64,000 bases of DNA from Heterostelium multicystogenum (lineage: Eukaryota > Evosea > Eumycetozoa > Acytosteliales > Acytosteliaceae). The first letter of the stretch is position 1. Each line of letters begins with the position of its first letter. The notes beneath the pieces are model-generated. The model did not search any database. It had not been told where the DNA came from and saw only the letters and a program-made list of their open reading frames with translations. Both the position numbers and the translations under genes were made by a program. The DNA lies in the NCBI GenBank assembly GCA_003667245.1, contig RCNN01000152.1, positions 21,758-85,757 of the forward strand. Reading direction: 5' to 3'. Shown in pieces: positions 11,833 through 24,789 of this stretch.

Positions 11833-14510
11833 ATGTCAACCTCAAATGAATCAAATTCAACGCAAGAATATCCAGATGATGTTTCCAACTGTGATAATGT
11901 TTCATTATCATCATCTGGACAACAGCCAAGAAATTTAAAAAAGAAAATAGGCGATTTCCTCAATACTTTTATAAAGAAAAGGTGATTAATTAAAACTCAA
12001 GTGGAATGATTGGATTTGTTCAATTATTAATAGTTATTACAAATTAATTTCAGACCATCACCTGATGATTTAAGAGAAAAGAATATTTTTAATGGCACCA
12101 AGTAATGTTGCACCCAGAATACAACCGTCTCGATATGATTTAGAAAATAACATGACACATAAAGCTGGATCACACCAGAGAAAAGGCAGTGTTTCACGTG
12201 GCAAAAAGAGTTCTGATGATAACTCTGGAAAGAAATCGGCATGGAGTATCTCAGAAATCTGGACTTTACCTTCTCGAAATTCACATTCGGAAAGACTGTT
12301 GTACATAGATTGAAATTCCCGCAATTTGGATTGACTCCTGATGAGCTGCAAGATCTTTACCCAGACCAACCCGATGGAATACCTTTAATTCTAACAAAAG
12401 GAATAGAATATTTAAAAAATCGTATGTTGATCATCAGCAAGGCTACGCTGCTGGCGGAAATGATCTTAATTATATCTATCATTTCATATAGATTTGGAAA
12501 CAGAAGGATTATTCAGAGTTAATGGAAGTAATAAGGATATAAGTTTATTGAAATTCAAAGTTGAAGATGGAGATCTAGATTTCAGTGCTGTCGATAACCC
12601 ATATTGTATTTGTGGTTTAGTTTCAACATTTTTCAAAGAGCTACCAGATCCACTTATTCCAATGGACAGATATAACGAAGCAATCGAATGTGTTCGTAAG
12701 TTATCAAGGCTACTGACATAATAAGTCCTAAGACTAATGCTCTCTTTTATTATTAACAGGTGGCACAGAGAATTTAGAAGTAATTGTTCCTAAATTAAGA
12801 AAATTGGTTTTAAATATTCCACCATCACATCTTTGTATACTTAGGAAATTCATTGATTTCCTCACACTAATTGAAGCACACAAAGACAAGAATAAGATGA
12901 CTTCCGATAATTTAGGTATCATATTTGGACCCACTTTGATGAGGGATCCAGATTTCAAGGATATTACAAGTGGCCTTGCAAACCTAAAGTTACAATCTTA
13001 TGTTATTAAATATATGGTCGAATGCTACAGTGCCATCTTTAAGAGCTTCGAAGTAAAGTCTGCTTACAGAAAGTCGATGGTCGTACTTCCACCTGTGGAT
13101 ACCTCATCCATCGACTATCTTGACATTGCATCGCCTGCATCGGAAACAAAGCGAGAATCCATGGTACAAGTTGTGCGATCCGATGGTCAGCTATCGCGTC
13201 GTCCACGTCCTCCACCACGTCGTACTGGAACAATAATGCTCAGTCCTCGTCAACCAGAGCAAAGACAACAACAGGCATACGCCATTTCAACTATGACACG
13301 TCCAGTATCCAGAATTTTCAACCCCGAGATTCTGGAGTCGCCGACTAGACCACCAGCCAACTGTCCAGTACCACCCAAACCACCTACCAGAAAGCCAGTT
13401 CCAACCAACTCACCAATCAAGCTTGATCTCAATAAGCCAACCAGCAAAACAACCACTCCCCAACCCCCAATGCCATTTAGAAAGCTTCCGTCAACACCAC
13501 AATCACCTAAGTTGGCACCAAGACCACCAGTCACAAAAGCACCACCCAAACTGACCACATCAACAACAACTACAACATCATCCCCATCGTTAGAAACACC
13601 AAAATCGAAACCATTGCCACCAAAAAGAAATTTCCCAGTCGATTCAGCTCTTTCTGGATCACCACCTCAAACAGCAACACCATCACCATTGATTTCGCGA
13701 GCAAATACAATGCCATCAACATTCAAACCACCAGCATTAACACAAACAAATGTAAATACAACTTCATCGACTCCAACTACTCCGTCACCGAATCAATTTG
13801 ATAGGCCACCTAATAAACCACCTCCATCACCATTCGATTATAAATACAAAACGACACCCAATCCTGTAACCAATAGTAACAATGTAAAGATATCACAAAT
13901 CAATGAATCCGAGCCAAACAGCAAGAATACAACAGGTGCTCCAGTAATTAAAAAGCGTGTCCAATTTGGCAATACTGAGATGGACACACCAACTACTACA
14001 GCACCAGCGCCAATCTCTAGACCACCAGTTTTGCCAAGATCGACATCATTTGTTGATCATTCACTCCAGTCAAAACCCATACCAGTACCAAGGCAAAACA
14101 TTGAACAACCACCTGCATTTTCTCTTTCGAGCAAAGGCCAATCACCAAAAACCACTGTAACTCTAATTCCACCCTCCACCACCAACATTTCACCAAGCAA
14201 TAGCACTGTATCCACATCACCAAGTGGTAAATCCAACTCATTCAAATTGAATTCATCCTCTTCAAGCGACGAAACAGAAAAAGCCAAAAACAGCTTTACT
14301 AGTCAAAGAACATCCAAGTCCGCACTTAATCTCACTGGTGGAACCAAAGACGAGAAGGCTTCACCTCCACAGTCGTCATCACCTAATTCAGGAAATCCAC
14401 TAGTTTTTAAAAATGTACTATTAAATCCACCATTAAGAGTAGCACCACAACCAACTCAAACATCATCACCTGACATTACTAGCAAATCACCAATCATATC
14501 AAGAAAATGA
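11833..14510 (+). CDS. RhoGAP-domain protein with proline-rich tail
   Basis: Exons 11833-11981, 12054-12421, 12492-12695 and 12760-14510 total 2472 nt, about 823 residues. The RhoGAP domain spans roughly residues 150-350: FGLTPDELQD, IPLILTKGIEYL, then ETEGLFRVNGS with the arginine finger, CGLVSTFFKELPDPLIP, and NLGIIFGPTLMR. Introns interrupt the domain at typical GTATGT and GTAAGT donors. Two compensating one-base shifts near 12100 and 12280 affect only the linker before the domain. The last 450 residues are disordered and full of PxxP and RPPxPP stretches that could bind SH3 domains. RhoGAPs switch off Rac/Rho GTPases. Dictyostelids have a large gac family of these, but I cannot assign a member. 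Confidence 0.88.
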
Positions 14511-14857
14511 AAGAAAGAACAACTAATAAACTAAACAATGGGATTAAATTTGATAAATTTCAATCCACTCTCACTCAGTCAAGACTATTCTAACCAAGTA
14601 TAATATAACATATATTAACACATTATTGCAAATTCTTAGAGGCTGGCTTCATGAGATGTGACAAGTTCAATTTGAACTTAGTTTCGCTCTTTTTTTGAAT
14701 TTTTCATGTTCACTTGAATCCACCCACTCTCTGAGACTTTTTTTTTCTTACACTCGATTTCAAAATTAGAGTAGTATTGTCATTAGCGAAGCTAGTTAGT
14801 TAGTCTGTCTTGTTTATTGATTAGTTCAAGGTGACATTCACAGAACACAGTAGCAAA
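14511..14857. other. Intergenic region between RhoGAP and Nup107 genes
   Basis: 347 bp between tandem genes, with T runs near 14690 and 14740. It would hold the RhoGAP terminator and the Nup107 promoter. No further feature is visible. Confidence 0.4.
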
Positions 14858-17800
14858 ATGAACGACAAAGTACCACGTACTTCATTGTTTGAAACTACTG
14901 CCACCGGCAATAGCAATGGTTATTCATCGTTGTTTGGTGGAAACACAACTACAAACAATAACAACAACAACATCAACAACGGAGGTAGCTTGTTCAATAC
15001 TAATAGTAGACTTAACAACGGTTACGATTCAAATATATTCGGTACTGGTATTGGTGGTGGCCAATCAATATCATATAATAATGATATTTCTTTCGATAAC
15101 AACATCATCAATAGCAACAATATCAACAGTAACATCACCACCAATGACTTTGATATAAGTATGTATAGTATATATGTTTATCTACTGATAGCAGTGGAGT
15201 TCTAGATAGTATATGAATATTAATAGTTACTATCATAAAATAAGATATGCTGCCTGACGATGTTAATGAGTATGGACAAGTAGCAAACAGCAGTTATTAT
15301 CCACAGGATCATGATATTGTTGAATCTTACATGACGATTCGACCAAATCACGACAATGAAAAATACATCAGTCAACTTAATAGTAGTGTCAGTGGATTGA
15401 CTTCAGATGCAATCGACGACCCAAATGCCATCCTTGACAATGATGAGTTGGAAATGTTTAGACAACAGACTTTGCACAAATCAGATGACCATGTATTCTA
15501 TGATATAGTCGAGAAACAAGCCACCATCAACAATACCTACAGCAGCATGAACATCAACAATATCGACACCGAAGATCAGTTTTCATATTTACAAATGATC
15601 AACCAATTTAAATCTCATTTCGATTCAAAGTATGTTAGCATCTCTCTTAGGATATACATATAGATTATTAACACTCTCAACATTACTGTAGATTATCATT
15701 GCTAAAGTATGAATTGGATAGAAATTACTATCTGCCAAATAAAAAAGATACTGAAAGATTGATAGAACAAGTACAAAATGAAAAGAATACTTGGGATATC
15801 CTTCACAGATTATACCAAGACAGAGATAAAGATTAGTATGTATACGAATGATATCAAATAGAGTTAGTTTGATAAGCTAATGAAATGTCTCTTCTATGTA
15901 GCCACGAGGAAAGAGATCAACCCGATGATATTCAAATCGACGGTCAAATTAGTCAAGTAGATGTGGTTTCGTTGAATATAAAGAGAGACTACCAGATGCG
16001 TGAGAACATTATCATTTTGAATTGGCTGGAGGAGATGGCATCTATGATCAAATACTCTGATGAGACTGTCTACTGGAAGAAAACACTTGAAGCATTGAGA
16101 AATGGAAATAAGGCACATTTCACAAAGTATTTGGATCCAGATGCCCCACAACGTTTGAATCAAAAGATTGATGCTGTAGATGAGAAGGACGATCATCAGT
16201 TCCTTTCCACTCTATGGTCCATGCTTCGTGTTGGCAATCGTGAGCTGGCCATTGAGTTTTGCCAGATGGCTGGACAACACTGGCGTGCACAAACATTGAT
16301 CGGTGATGCTAAATTCGCATCAGAGATGGAAATTGGTAATCCCTATCGTAACTTATGGCGCCAAACTTGTTTAACATTATCCAACAATGCTACCGATGAT
16401 TATGAGCGCGCAATCTATGGTGTATTGGCTGGTAGCGTCACAAATGCTCTACCAGTATGCAAGAATTGGTACGACTATCTCTGGGCATATGTCCGTGTTC
16501 TGATCGATATCAAGCTGAATGAGGAGCTAAAGAGTATTCCAGTCCCACCAACTTCATACGAAGATATCCCACCACCCCCAACACCTTCTACATTCAGATC
16601 ACTCACAGACATTTTACATATCCTGAGAACAAATTCACCAGTTGACATTATGAAACAATCAATGGAGCCATACAATTTAATTCAAGATAGAGTTATCGCT
16701 GATGATTACCAATCATTATTACAATCTTTAATTGATATTCTAAAATCGTATGATTATAATATTTTGTTATATTGTACAGCCTTCAAACATACTAATCTAG
16801 CTTTTTCAATCTTTACAGTGGCAATCAATCTCCAGATTTATTAAGATTAGCGGTTGGTTTAGTATTATTCTACAGATTTAGATCAACTAATTATCAACCA
16901 AATCCCGACGATCAATCTCCTGAGAATATTATACTTCATTCATATATTCAATATTTAATTGATACTCAAAAGGTATGGTATAATAATATATCTTATACTA
17001 CTTCTTAATACTTAATAATCTTATTATTTTTAGCATGAGTTGGTTGCATTATATACATCATTCTTAAGTAATGATGTACAAAAAACAAAGCTATATTCAA
17101 AGTTTTTGGAAGGAATTACAGAGTTAGAAGAACGTCAGAAATGTTTAGGATTGGCAGAACGTTATAATTTGGATACAGAATTGATTACAGAAACTGTGGT
17201 TAGAAATATCAACACAAAGAATAGAGGTGTTGGTTCACGTTCAATGTCAACAACTACTCCAGCAGATCTTGCCAAAATCGATGCAATTGGTTGGCTCTGC
17301 TTCAACCCCCAAACAACGTATTGAGGCTATTCTCAAATCGAACTTATTGATTCGTGAATTTATAGAGAACAGCAAATTAGATGCAGCTCAACAACTTATT
17401 GATGCTCTACCAAAGAACTCAGTTGCAATCTCAAAGATGGAAAGCACAAGATCGGAGAATGAAACTATCGATATCATTAAAGAATTCACCAACTGGTCTC
17501 AATATCTTGAAGCTACTAGAAGAATTGGTATTTGGTTCCACAACTACTCAAAGAAACCAAAACAATCAACTCTTTATTTCAGACTCACTGGTAAGGAATC
17601 ATATGCTCAAAAGCTAGATATGGAAAGAAGAAAGAAGGAAGTTGAAGAAGAATATGGTCAATGGAATCAAAACAACATGATCTATGGAAAAGATGCAATT
17701 AAATCTATTATGGCAATTGTAAAACAAAGTTGGTTATGTCCTGAAGAAATTCAAGATGGTATTTTTGGTAAGTGATATGAAAACATTGGAATTATATAAT

Positions 17801-18130
17801 TTCATATTAACTTTGTTTTATTTAGTTAATCCAAGTGAAAACGAAAAACAAATACATTCACTTAGAGTTAGTTGTATACCCCCATTATTCTTTTCGCTTC
17901 ATCAAATATTGGTAGGAACCGAACAATACAAGAAGAGTTCACGTATTTGTAATTTGGTTGCCGACGAAAGATTAAAGTGGTACAATGTTTTCAATAGAGA
18001 CCAAATTCAAGAAATATTAACTTTGACCCAAAAGAGTTTAATTACTATGATGGAGCAAAGTCATGAAAAAGATCCAAATGCCAAGAGTGAAGACATATTA
18101 CAATATAAAAGATATTATTTCAAAAAATAA
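14858..18130 (+). CDS. nup107: Nucleoporin Nup107 (Nup84 family)
   Basis: Seven exons: 14858-15158, 15245-15629, 15692-15835, 15902-16747, 16819-16972, 17034-17767 and 17826-18130, giving about 955 residues. The N-terminal 100 residues are Asn/Gly/Ser-rich. The alpha-solenoid core has the family signature LWSMLRVGNRELAIEFCQMA, GQHWRAQTLIGDAKF, GNPYRNLWRQTCLTL, YERAIYGVLAGS and LPVCKNWYDYLWAYVRV. IDAIGWLCFNP and AILKSNLLIREFIEN mark the C-terminal half, which ends YKRYYFKK. One base too many in a C5 run near 17310 breaks the frame between these last two motifs; all other junctions are in phase. Nup107 is a scaffold part of the Y-complex (Nup107-160) of the nuclear pore. The stop lies only 56 bp from that of the convergent gene. 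Confidence 0.93.
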
Positions 18131-18186
18131 ATAATACAAAAAACTTAAATTAATAACAAATCAATTGTTACTTTCTAACAATCGAT

Positions 18187-20875
18187 TTAGGAAAGAAGAG
18201 AATTTATATAAGATAAGTCAGAGGTTGAATCCATAGGCTCACCTGGACCAGAGTCTGGGTCATTATCATTATCTGGTGTCGAATTTGTTTGCTTTTTTGA
18301 TTTCTTGTCTTTCTTTTTCTTTTGCTTTGATGCTTTTCTCTTCTTTGTTGTGTTTCCGCTTAGCTGGTGTTCCAAATTTCTTTCTTTGATTTGTGCCATT
18401 GTAAGATGTGAGAAATTGCAATTGTTTGGATTTTTGCACTGTCCACTTTCAGCAAAAGAAAAGCATATTTTGATTTCATTATTGTTGATCGGAAGTGTTT
18501 TGTTTGCTGGAGCTGGTTGTTGTTGTGGAGGGGGAGTAGGCAATGGGATAAGAGTGATTGGAGGTACATCTGGGTTAACTGTAGGCAATCCTTGATGTGC
18601 TTGGTGAAGATCGTAGATGATATCTTGTGGATTATCAGTTTGAGCAGTTTCCAATTGTTGATTAATATGTACAAAGTTTTCAGAACTCTTATGTATTAGA
18701 AGGAATCTATTGCTACTAGATAGATTTTTGATGTGCTTGAGCAACTCCATTAATATCTTGGAACTCTTTGAGGGATTAAATTGGCACTTAGGATGTAGGA
18801 TATGTGTCATTTCCTTTTTCTCTAGAGATAATAATTTTCTATTCCAAACATTAACTCTAGCAAAAATAAGATGAGCATCAGGTCGAATATAGGTATATGA
18901 CCACCATTTGGCAGTATCACTAACAGATGCATCCTCAAGACCACGATCTGCCTGGTACTCTACTTTTGATTTTACACCAACATATCTGACTTTTAGTTTT
19001 GTAGTTGGATCTGGAACAATACCATGAATCTTACATCTGATGAGTAACTTCATCTCACCAAATCTCCAAACATTATACGTCAAGTTTGTTGATTTCAAAT
19101 AAGGCTGTTGAACATCAGTAGAAAAATGGATTGGCGGATAATTTGATTGCTCTCCTCTAGTTAACCCAATAGACTCTATTGCTAAACTGTAAAACTTCTC
19201 ATTCTTTTCCTTTGGTGTCATCGATTTCTTTAACAATGGCTTATCTAATATAAAAACTTTCTTATTCTCTCCTGCTACATTGACATAGTCTTTTTAATAA
19301 TTAGTTAATAAAAAGGTTTAAATAGTTGAATAATATCTTTTGTTACCTCTTGTTGTAATTGGTATTTCCCATTCTTCCGAAAATGGTGCAATATTATTGA
19401 TAAGTTTAACAAATGATGAGGATGATAAAACTATATCAATATTATTCTTTTCAATCAAAGATTGGATATTATGATCTTCTGAAAGTGTTGGTATGGTCTA
19501 AGAAATATTAGTTAGTCTAAGTAAATACTACAGATATAAAATGGTTACATACTGATTTAGTCCAAAAAGTAGATGTATTTGGCTCATCTGGTGATGGGTA
19601 GTAATTTGAAAGGGGTACTTCTGAATTAAGAGGAATCTTTTCGAAAACAGGACACTTTCCTTGTTGTAATACTGTTCCACGATGAACCAAAATTGGATCA
19701 GTTGGATGTGGGATCATTGTTGAAATATCAATGGATTGGATTTGTTTGTAGTACCTGGGCAATGAGTATATTACGTTTAATTTTCTAATTAAAATTGCCT
19801 ATAAATTCATTACAATTAGTTATTTTCTCAAAAGATATAATGGAAATAAATTACTTACATTCATTTGTTTCTCCAATTCGTCATCAATACTATGATAAAT
19901 ATTCGGTCTTTTGGTAATTGATTGGTGTAAAAGATGTGAAGGTAAATTTGGTACTTGGTTTAAATGAGGTATTTGGGTTGGTGGAAGTGGTTTTGTTTGT
20001 TGATGTTGAGTTTCAGGGTTTACATTTTCGCTTGATTTTGCAGCAATCTTTTGCAACGATTGTATATCCATATTCATTAGTTTAGATGCTCTAATTGAGG
20101 GTGGTTTTCTTAGAGGTACCCCAGCAACAGGTTTTAATGATGTTTCACTTGACAATGGTAATGTGTTTTGATTTTGTATTTGAGCTGGAGAATTTGGTAA
20201 AGATGTTGTATCTAGAAGAATAGCAGTAGCTCTAGAGGTTATAGTACTCTTTGGTTTTGACTTGGGGATTTCATTAGGTTTGAACAATGGTATTGGGTTG
20301 GAATCCAAAGTATTTAATGGTTGAGATGTAGATTTATCATTCGATATTGATAGTTTCAAGCTACTATCTTCCAAATTACTGATATTACTTGTCTGTTTCT
20401 CTTTCTCTTGTTGTTTCTTATCGTCAACCAAACTAGTCTTCTTTGAAGCAAGTGGCTTTTTCTTTGCTGGTGAAGTTGGAATGATTGGAGTTGAGGCTGG
20501 AGTTGGTTTGTTTATTGGTAAAAGAATGCTGTTGCTTTTACCATTGCTGCTACTACTATTTTGAACATTATTATTTTCTGTATCTTCGATATCATAATCT
20601 AAGCTCATTCCATCTATATATTTAGGTAGTTTCTTGTTCAATAGCTTTTCAAAAGGAGTGTAGAAGTATTCATTTCTTGAGAAAGTATATTGATTGAATT
20701 TCTCCTCATCTATATTTAGATTAATCTCTTTGCCTAATGAATATCTATAGATATATATCTAAGTTAGACTAATCTGAATCTTGATTTGGACGTCGTTTGA
20801 AGAATTAACATACCCATTTATTGACTTGAAACAATCTTCAATTGAAACAATTGCATCTTTATTGCTACTGTTCAT
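18187..20875 (-). CDS. Little elongation complex subunit 2 (ICE2/NARG2) homologue with CCCH zinc finger
   Basis: Five exons, 20875-20814, 20744-19859, 19798-19553, 19497-19347 and 19289-18187, sum to 2448 nt, exactly 816 codons, with no frame error. The N-terminal third is disordered and Ser/Pro/Lys-rich. Residues about 520-665 match the NARG2_C domain as I know it: YNVWRFGEMKLLIRC, KSKVEYQADRG, WWSYTYIRPDAHLIFARVNV, FNPSKSSKILMELLKHI and NRFLLIHKSSENFVHI. Residues 724-742 form a canonical C-X8-C-X5-C-X3-H zinc finger (18408-18465), followed by a Lys-rich tail like a nuclear signal and an acidic end. In animals ICE2 belongs to the little elongation complex that supports RNA polymerase II transcription of snRNA genes. 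The zinc finger suggests direct RNA contact; that is inference. Confidence 0.82.
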
Positions 20876-21182
20876 ATTATCAACAAATAATAATAACAAA
20901 CAACACTCCTTACTTGTAATTTGTAAAAATAAATACTAATTGTATCAAACAGACAACTCTAAAAAAAACGAATAAAAATTTAAAATTTAAAGTTTGTTTT
21001 GTTGAAATTTATTAAAATCATCCCTATTGATATTAATTTTAGATTAAGCTCAAAAAAATGGGAATTTGTAATTGAATACAATGATATTATTTTTTGAATT
21101 ATTAATATGATTTTATTTGCAAATATATATACTATTATTATTTAAGGGTATTTGTTTTGTTTTTTGAGCGGGAGGGTTTAAT
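20876..21182. other. Intergenic region between ICE2-like and dynamin-like genes
   Basis: 307 bp of AT-rich DNA between two minus-strand genes. It must hold the promoter of the ICE2-like gene and the 3' end of the dynamin-like gene. Nothing else is visible. Confidence 0.4.
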
Positions 21183-23658
21183 TTAGTTTTGAATGGTTGC
21201 CGATGAAAGTGGATGACAGAACTGAGAGGCAGCCTTCAAGAAAAGATCATCATTTTGTGTATATTTCTCCAAGATGGCTTGTTGTTTCTTTTCGTCGTCC
21301 TTGAGCTGCTCTTTGGTGGCGTTGACTTCAAAGATCTGCTCAAGCGATTCGTTGGCGAGACAGGTGATCTTACCTTGGATCTCAGTCCAGAGGTCGGTTT
21401 GCATTGGAACCAAGAAGAAGTTGTAGAATTTCAAAAGTACATTCTTTGTGATACGCTTACGGATGGTGTCAAAGAGCTGAGTGGTGAGCAACTCGACGGT
21501 GGACTTGGTGTCTTGGTGGTCGGTTCTGAGGAATGGCAATGATTGGTCTGGGTGCTCGGTCAACTCCCAGTAGATGGTACGGGTCGAGTAGAACTCGTCC
21601 ATGCACTTCTCCTTGCAGACCTTGGCAGAGTGCTCAATGAACTTGTAGAAGAGGTCCTTGACGTGGTGGGTGAAGTATGGGTATTGATCGATGTTCTCAA
21701 TGTCAAAGGCACGGATGGCAGTGGAGGTGACACGGTTCTTCTTACGTGAGTCGATGACCTTGTCGGTGACGTCGGCCAAACGCTTCATGATGTAGATGGC
21801 ACGTTCGCAGAGTTGCTCAATCAATGGGACCAATGCGTCTTGTGATTTTTGTTGGGCAAGGTCGCAGGCTGCCCAGGCGTAGTTGGGGATATTGTTGAGC
21901 TTGTTGATACCAGATGCGGTAGCAACGTCGTCCAAAGTGACTTCGGTGATCTTGGTGTTGTCGCAGACAGCCTTGAATTCACCCATCAAACGCTCAAATT
22001 GTTGACCACCATAGAGCTTGCTGTTCCAGTATGGGATTCCCCATTCCTCGGCGTCAAACTTGATTGGACGGTTGTAGAGATCTACCCAGTCTCCACCATC
22101 TCCTTGTTGTTGCTTCTCTTCGTCGAGAGTTTGACCGTTGACTGATGGGTTACCTTCGCTGGTACCGGCCAACAACTTCTCGGTGATCTGTAAGAAAGTG
22201 ACGGTGTAGTTGGAGGCAACAGCACGCAACATGGTTGAGTCGAGTGAGGCAGATTGCTTTTGGAGGTCGTTCAATGCTGACTCGGCAGATTGACGCTTGG
22301 AACGCAAGTGCTTGAGGATTCTTGGGACGGCATCTTGGTGGTACTTCCAGGTGATGTTAAGGATGTAACGACGGAATGGGTGGACACCAATGTTACGCTC
22401 GTAACGCTTGTCGTATTGGAGTTGCTCAAGAGCATTCATATCACGCTTGTAGGCTTGGCTAAGCTTCTCTTGGTAGTTGGCTGGCTCTGAGAAACGGGCA
22501 CGAATCTTGTGGTTTGGAATGGTGACAAAGAATGACTTGATCTCAGACATGGTTCCACCGAGGAAACGGTTGACTGAACGGGTTGAGTTGAAGTCTTGGA
22601 TGATGTTGAAGAATTTGGTAAAGACAAAGGTTGAACGACTCAACTCTGGGTCAACACGCTTGACAAAGGACAACATGGTCATGTTGGTCCAGTCACCGCA
22701 AGCTTCGACGGCAACGATCAAACGGTGGGTTGGACGCAAGACTCCATTGACAATGGCGTCAATCTTGGCTTGGTCAGCAGCACCCTCGGCGACGAGACCT
22801 GGGGTGTCGATCAAGGTGCAGTTAAGAGTGTTCTTGGCTTCGATCATAACGTAGATTGGCTCCTCAGAGAAGACGGTGTTACGACGTGTGATGGTGTCAT
22901 TTAATTGTTCGATTGGGATGACAACATCGTGGTCAAACTCCTTAATGAGTGCGTCTCTCTTGACGGTGACCTTTGGTGCCTCGCATTCGATATTATTGAC
23001 AAATTGTAAGTGGAGAGCTCTCTTTGAGCAACCTTGTGCACCAACAATATTCAATGGACGACCAATGAATGATTCAATTAAGCTTGATTTACCAGCTCCT
23101 CTTGGTCCAACAAAAACAATCTCTGGTTGTGGGATGGATGTATTCAAACTATACGTATAGTTTTTAACAATTGTTAGTTACCAATCTATCTCAAAGACAG
23201 TCGGTTGCGTTGTGTACTTACTCTCTGGAGAATGATTGTAATTTATCGTAGGCACCATATACTTCAGCTGGGAAGAAAGTAAACATATCTTGACCAATGG
23301 TAGATTTACCCATTTGTTCGAGTGATTGGATTTCAAACTCCTCGTTGATCTCTTCGTTGGCGCTGGACTTCTTACGCTCCTCTTCGGCTTTGCGCTTTTG
23401 CTCGGCATCTTTTTCACGCTTGACACGCTCCTCTTCTTCCTTACGCTTTTGCTCTTCGGCGGCCTTCTTACGCTTCTCTTCTTCTTCCTTCTTTAAACGA
23501 TCTTCGTCAGCATTCAAGGTGGAGGCGATTCCACTTGGGTTGACGGTTGGAGTGTTGGCACCATTTGGAGTAGTCGACAAGGCTACTGGTGTTGTACTTT
23601 CTAATTTCTTCTCTAAAGTGGCGAATTTACGATGATGGTTAGCATTGGAAATCATCAT
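21183..23658 (-). CDS. Dynamin-like GTPase, ARC5/DRP5 and DlpA/B/C type
   Basis: Two exons, 23658-23222 and 23148-21183, join in frame to 800 residues. Residues 1-145 hold a highly charged Lys/Glu coiled coil (EEEEKRKKAAEEQKRKEEEE). The GTPase domain follows: P-loop VFVGPRGAGKSSLIES (160-168), a conserved Thr-rich switch region, LIDTPGLVAEGAA (260 onward) and DWTNMTMLSFVKRVDPELSR, which closely resembles plant ARC5. The usual G4 motif TKxD reads TKFF (323-326). The rest is a helical stalk to residue 800, with no pleckstrin or proline-rich domain. D. discoideum DlpA, B and C, the nearest class, act in cytokinesis. Codon use shows many C-ending codons, suggesting good expression. The start is the first ATG of a double Met; an upstream TTG was ignored. 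Confidence 0.88.
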
Positions 23659-24428
23659 TTTTGGCAACAACAAGCAATAATTATAATGTAATTATAATTT
23701 AAATTATAAATTTAAAGTAAATGTAATATTATTATTATTATATTATTAGTAGTATAGTTTGATTACTGTTGGATTATTATTATTATTATTATTATTTCTA
23801 ATCTAATGTGGAAATCCAGTGAAAAAAATAATAATAATTTAAACTTTTAAATATGATATATTATATTTATAATTGTTGATGGGATTACTCTATTTAAAAT
23901 TGTAGACTGTATTTCTAAATTATAGAGTTGGAAATATTTGGTTGGAATTGGTTTGGTTATGTTTGGTTTGTTGTTTGATTGATATTTAAAATGAATCAAT
24001 TTCCAACATTGCTATTTAAAGAAAAAACTATAATATGGATGTCGATCGATGAATACTGGATAGATAGAAGATATTTAGTTGACCTACAAATGAAGAATCA
24101 TTCGTATACATGTGGTGGTGCTATTCATAATTATTATTACTATTATTAACATTTTTGCTTGATTGACTGATTGATCTTTGATTATTAATCCTGTGTGGAA
24201 AAGTAAATGTGATTTGTTTGTTATAAGTGTTGATTGATTGATTGGTGGTCGTGTGATACGTTTAGTAATTAGATAAATAGTAATACTATTGATGACTATT
24301 GATGATTGGTTGCATCATAGATAGTAATAATAATAATTATTATTACTATTATATCATTCAATTACTATTACTTAAATCAATCCAAATCAATTTCCACTAC
24401 CCATATTGGCATTCACTTATATATCATC

Positions 24429-24641
24429 CTATTGATAGATTGGATTTAATTTGTCTGGATTGGTACTGTTTAGAGTAGTTGTTTTGGTTGTGGTGCTGTA
24501 TTTTGATGTTTTCTTAGAGATGGACTAAATGACATGATATCATGTTGAGGGGGTGTCAATTTAAATTTAAATAGATTTACCTTCATCAGAGGATTTCTTT
24601 TTCTTGTCATCTGACTTTTCTTTCTTTTTGAAAACAGACAT
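24429..24641 (-). CDS. Tentative small two-exon gene, lysine-rich peptide of about 51 residues
   Basis: ATG 24639-24641 opens MSVFKKKEKSDDKKKKSSDE, ending at a GTAAAT donor (exon 24641-24581). A CATTTAG acceptor at 24525-24526 starts 31 codons rich in Lys, Ser and Thr that end NPDKLNPIYQ (24524-24429). Exon 1 leaves one extra base, so the join needs a one-base correction; without splicing the ORF ends after 24 residues (..DEGKSI). The composition contrasts with the surrounding AT-only sequence and resembles the start of a real dictyostelid gene. The function is unknown, and it could be chance. Confidence 0.3.
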
Positions 24642-24737
24642 CTTATTTTTGAGTGTATTTGAAATATCTATTTGTTGTTTTAATATTTAAATTAGTTAGT
24701 AAGTAATCATTATTATATATATATAATCATTTTGGTT

Positions 24738-24789
24738 TGATTGATTGATTGATTGATTGTTATTGATAGATGGATTGATTGATTGATTG
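24738..24789. repeat. GATT tetranucleotide repeats
   Basis: Two neighbouring tracts of GATT units (24738-24759 and 24773-24789) separated by a short interruption, in the non-coding DNA upstream of the tentative small gene. Confidence 0.7.

Noticed and set aside
154..12460. The 13-mer CTGGCGGAAATGA present near 160 and near 12450
   Set aside because: Exact 13-base matches are expected by chance in 64 kb, and one copy is in an intron.
21213..23160. Several plus-strand frames of 60-125 codons
   Set aside because: Shadows of the dynamin-like gene, which uses C-ending codons that leave antisense frames open.
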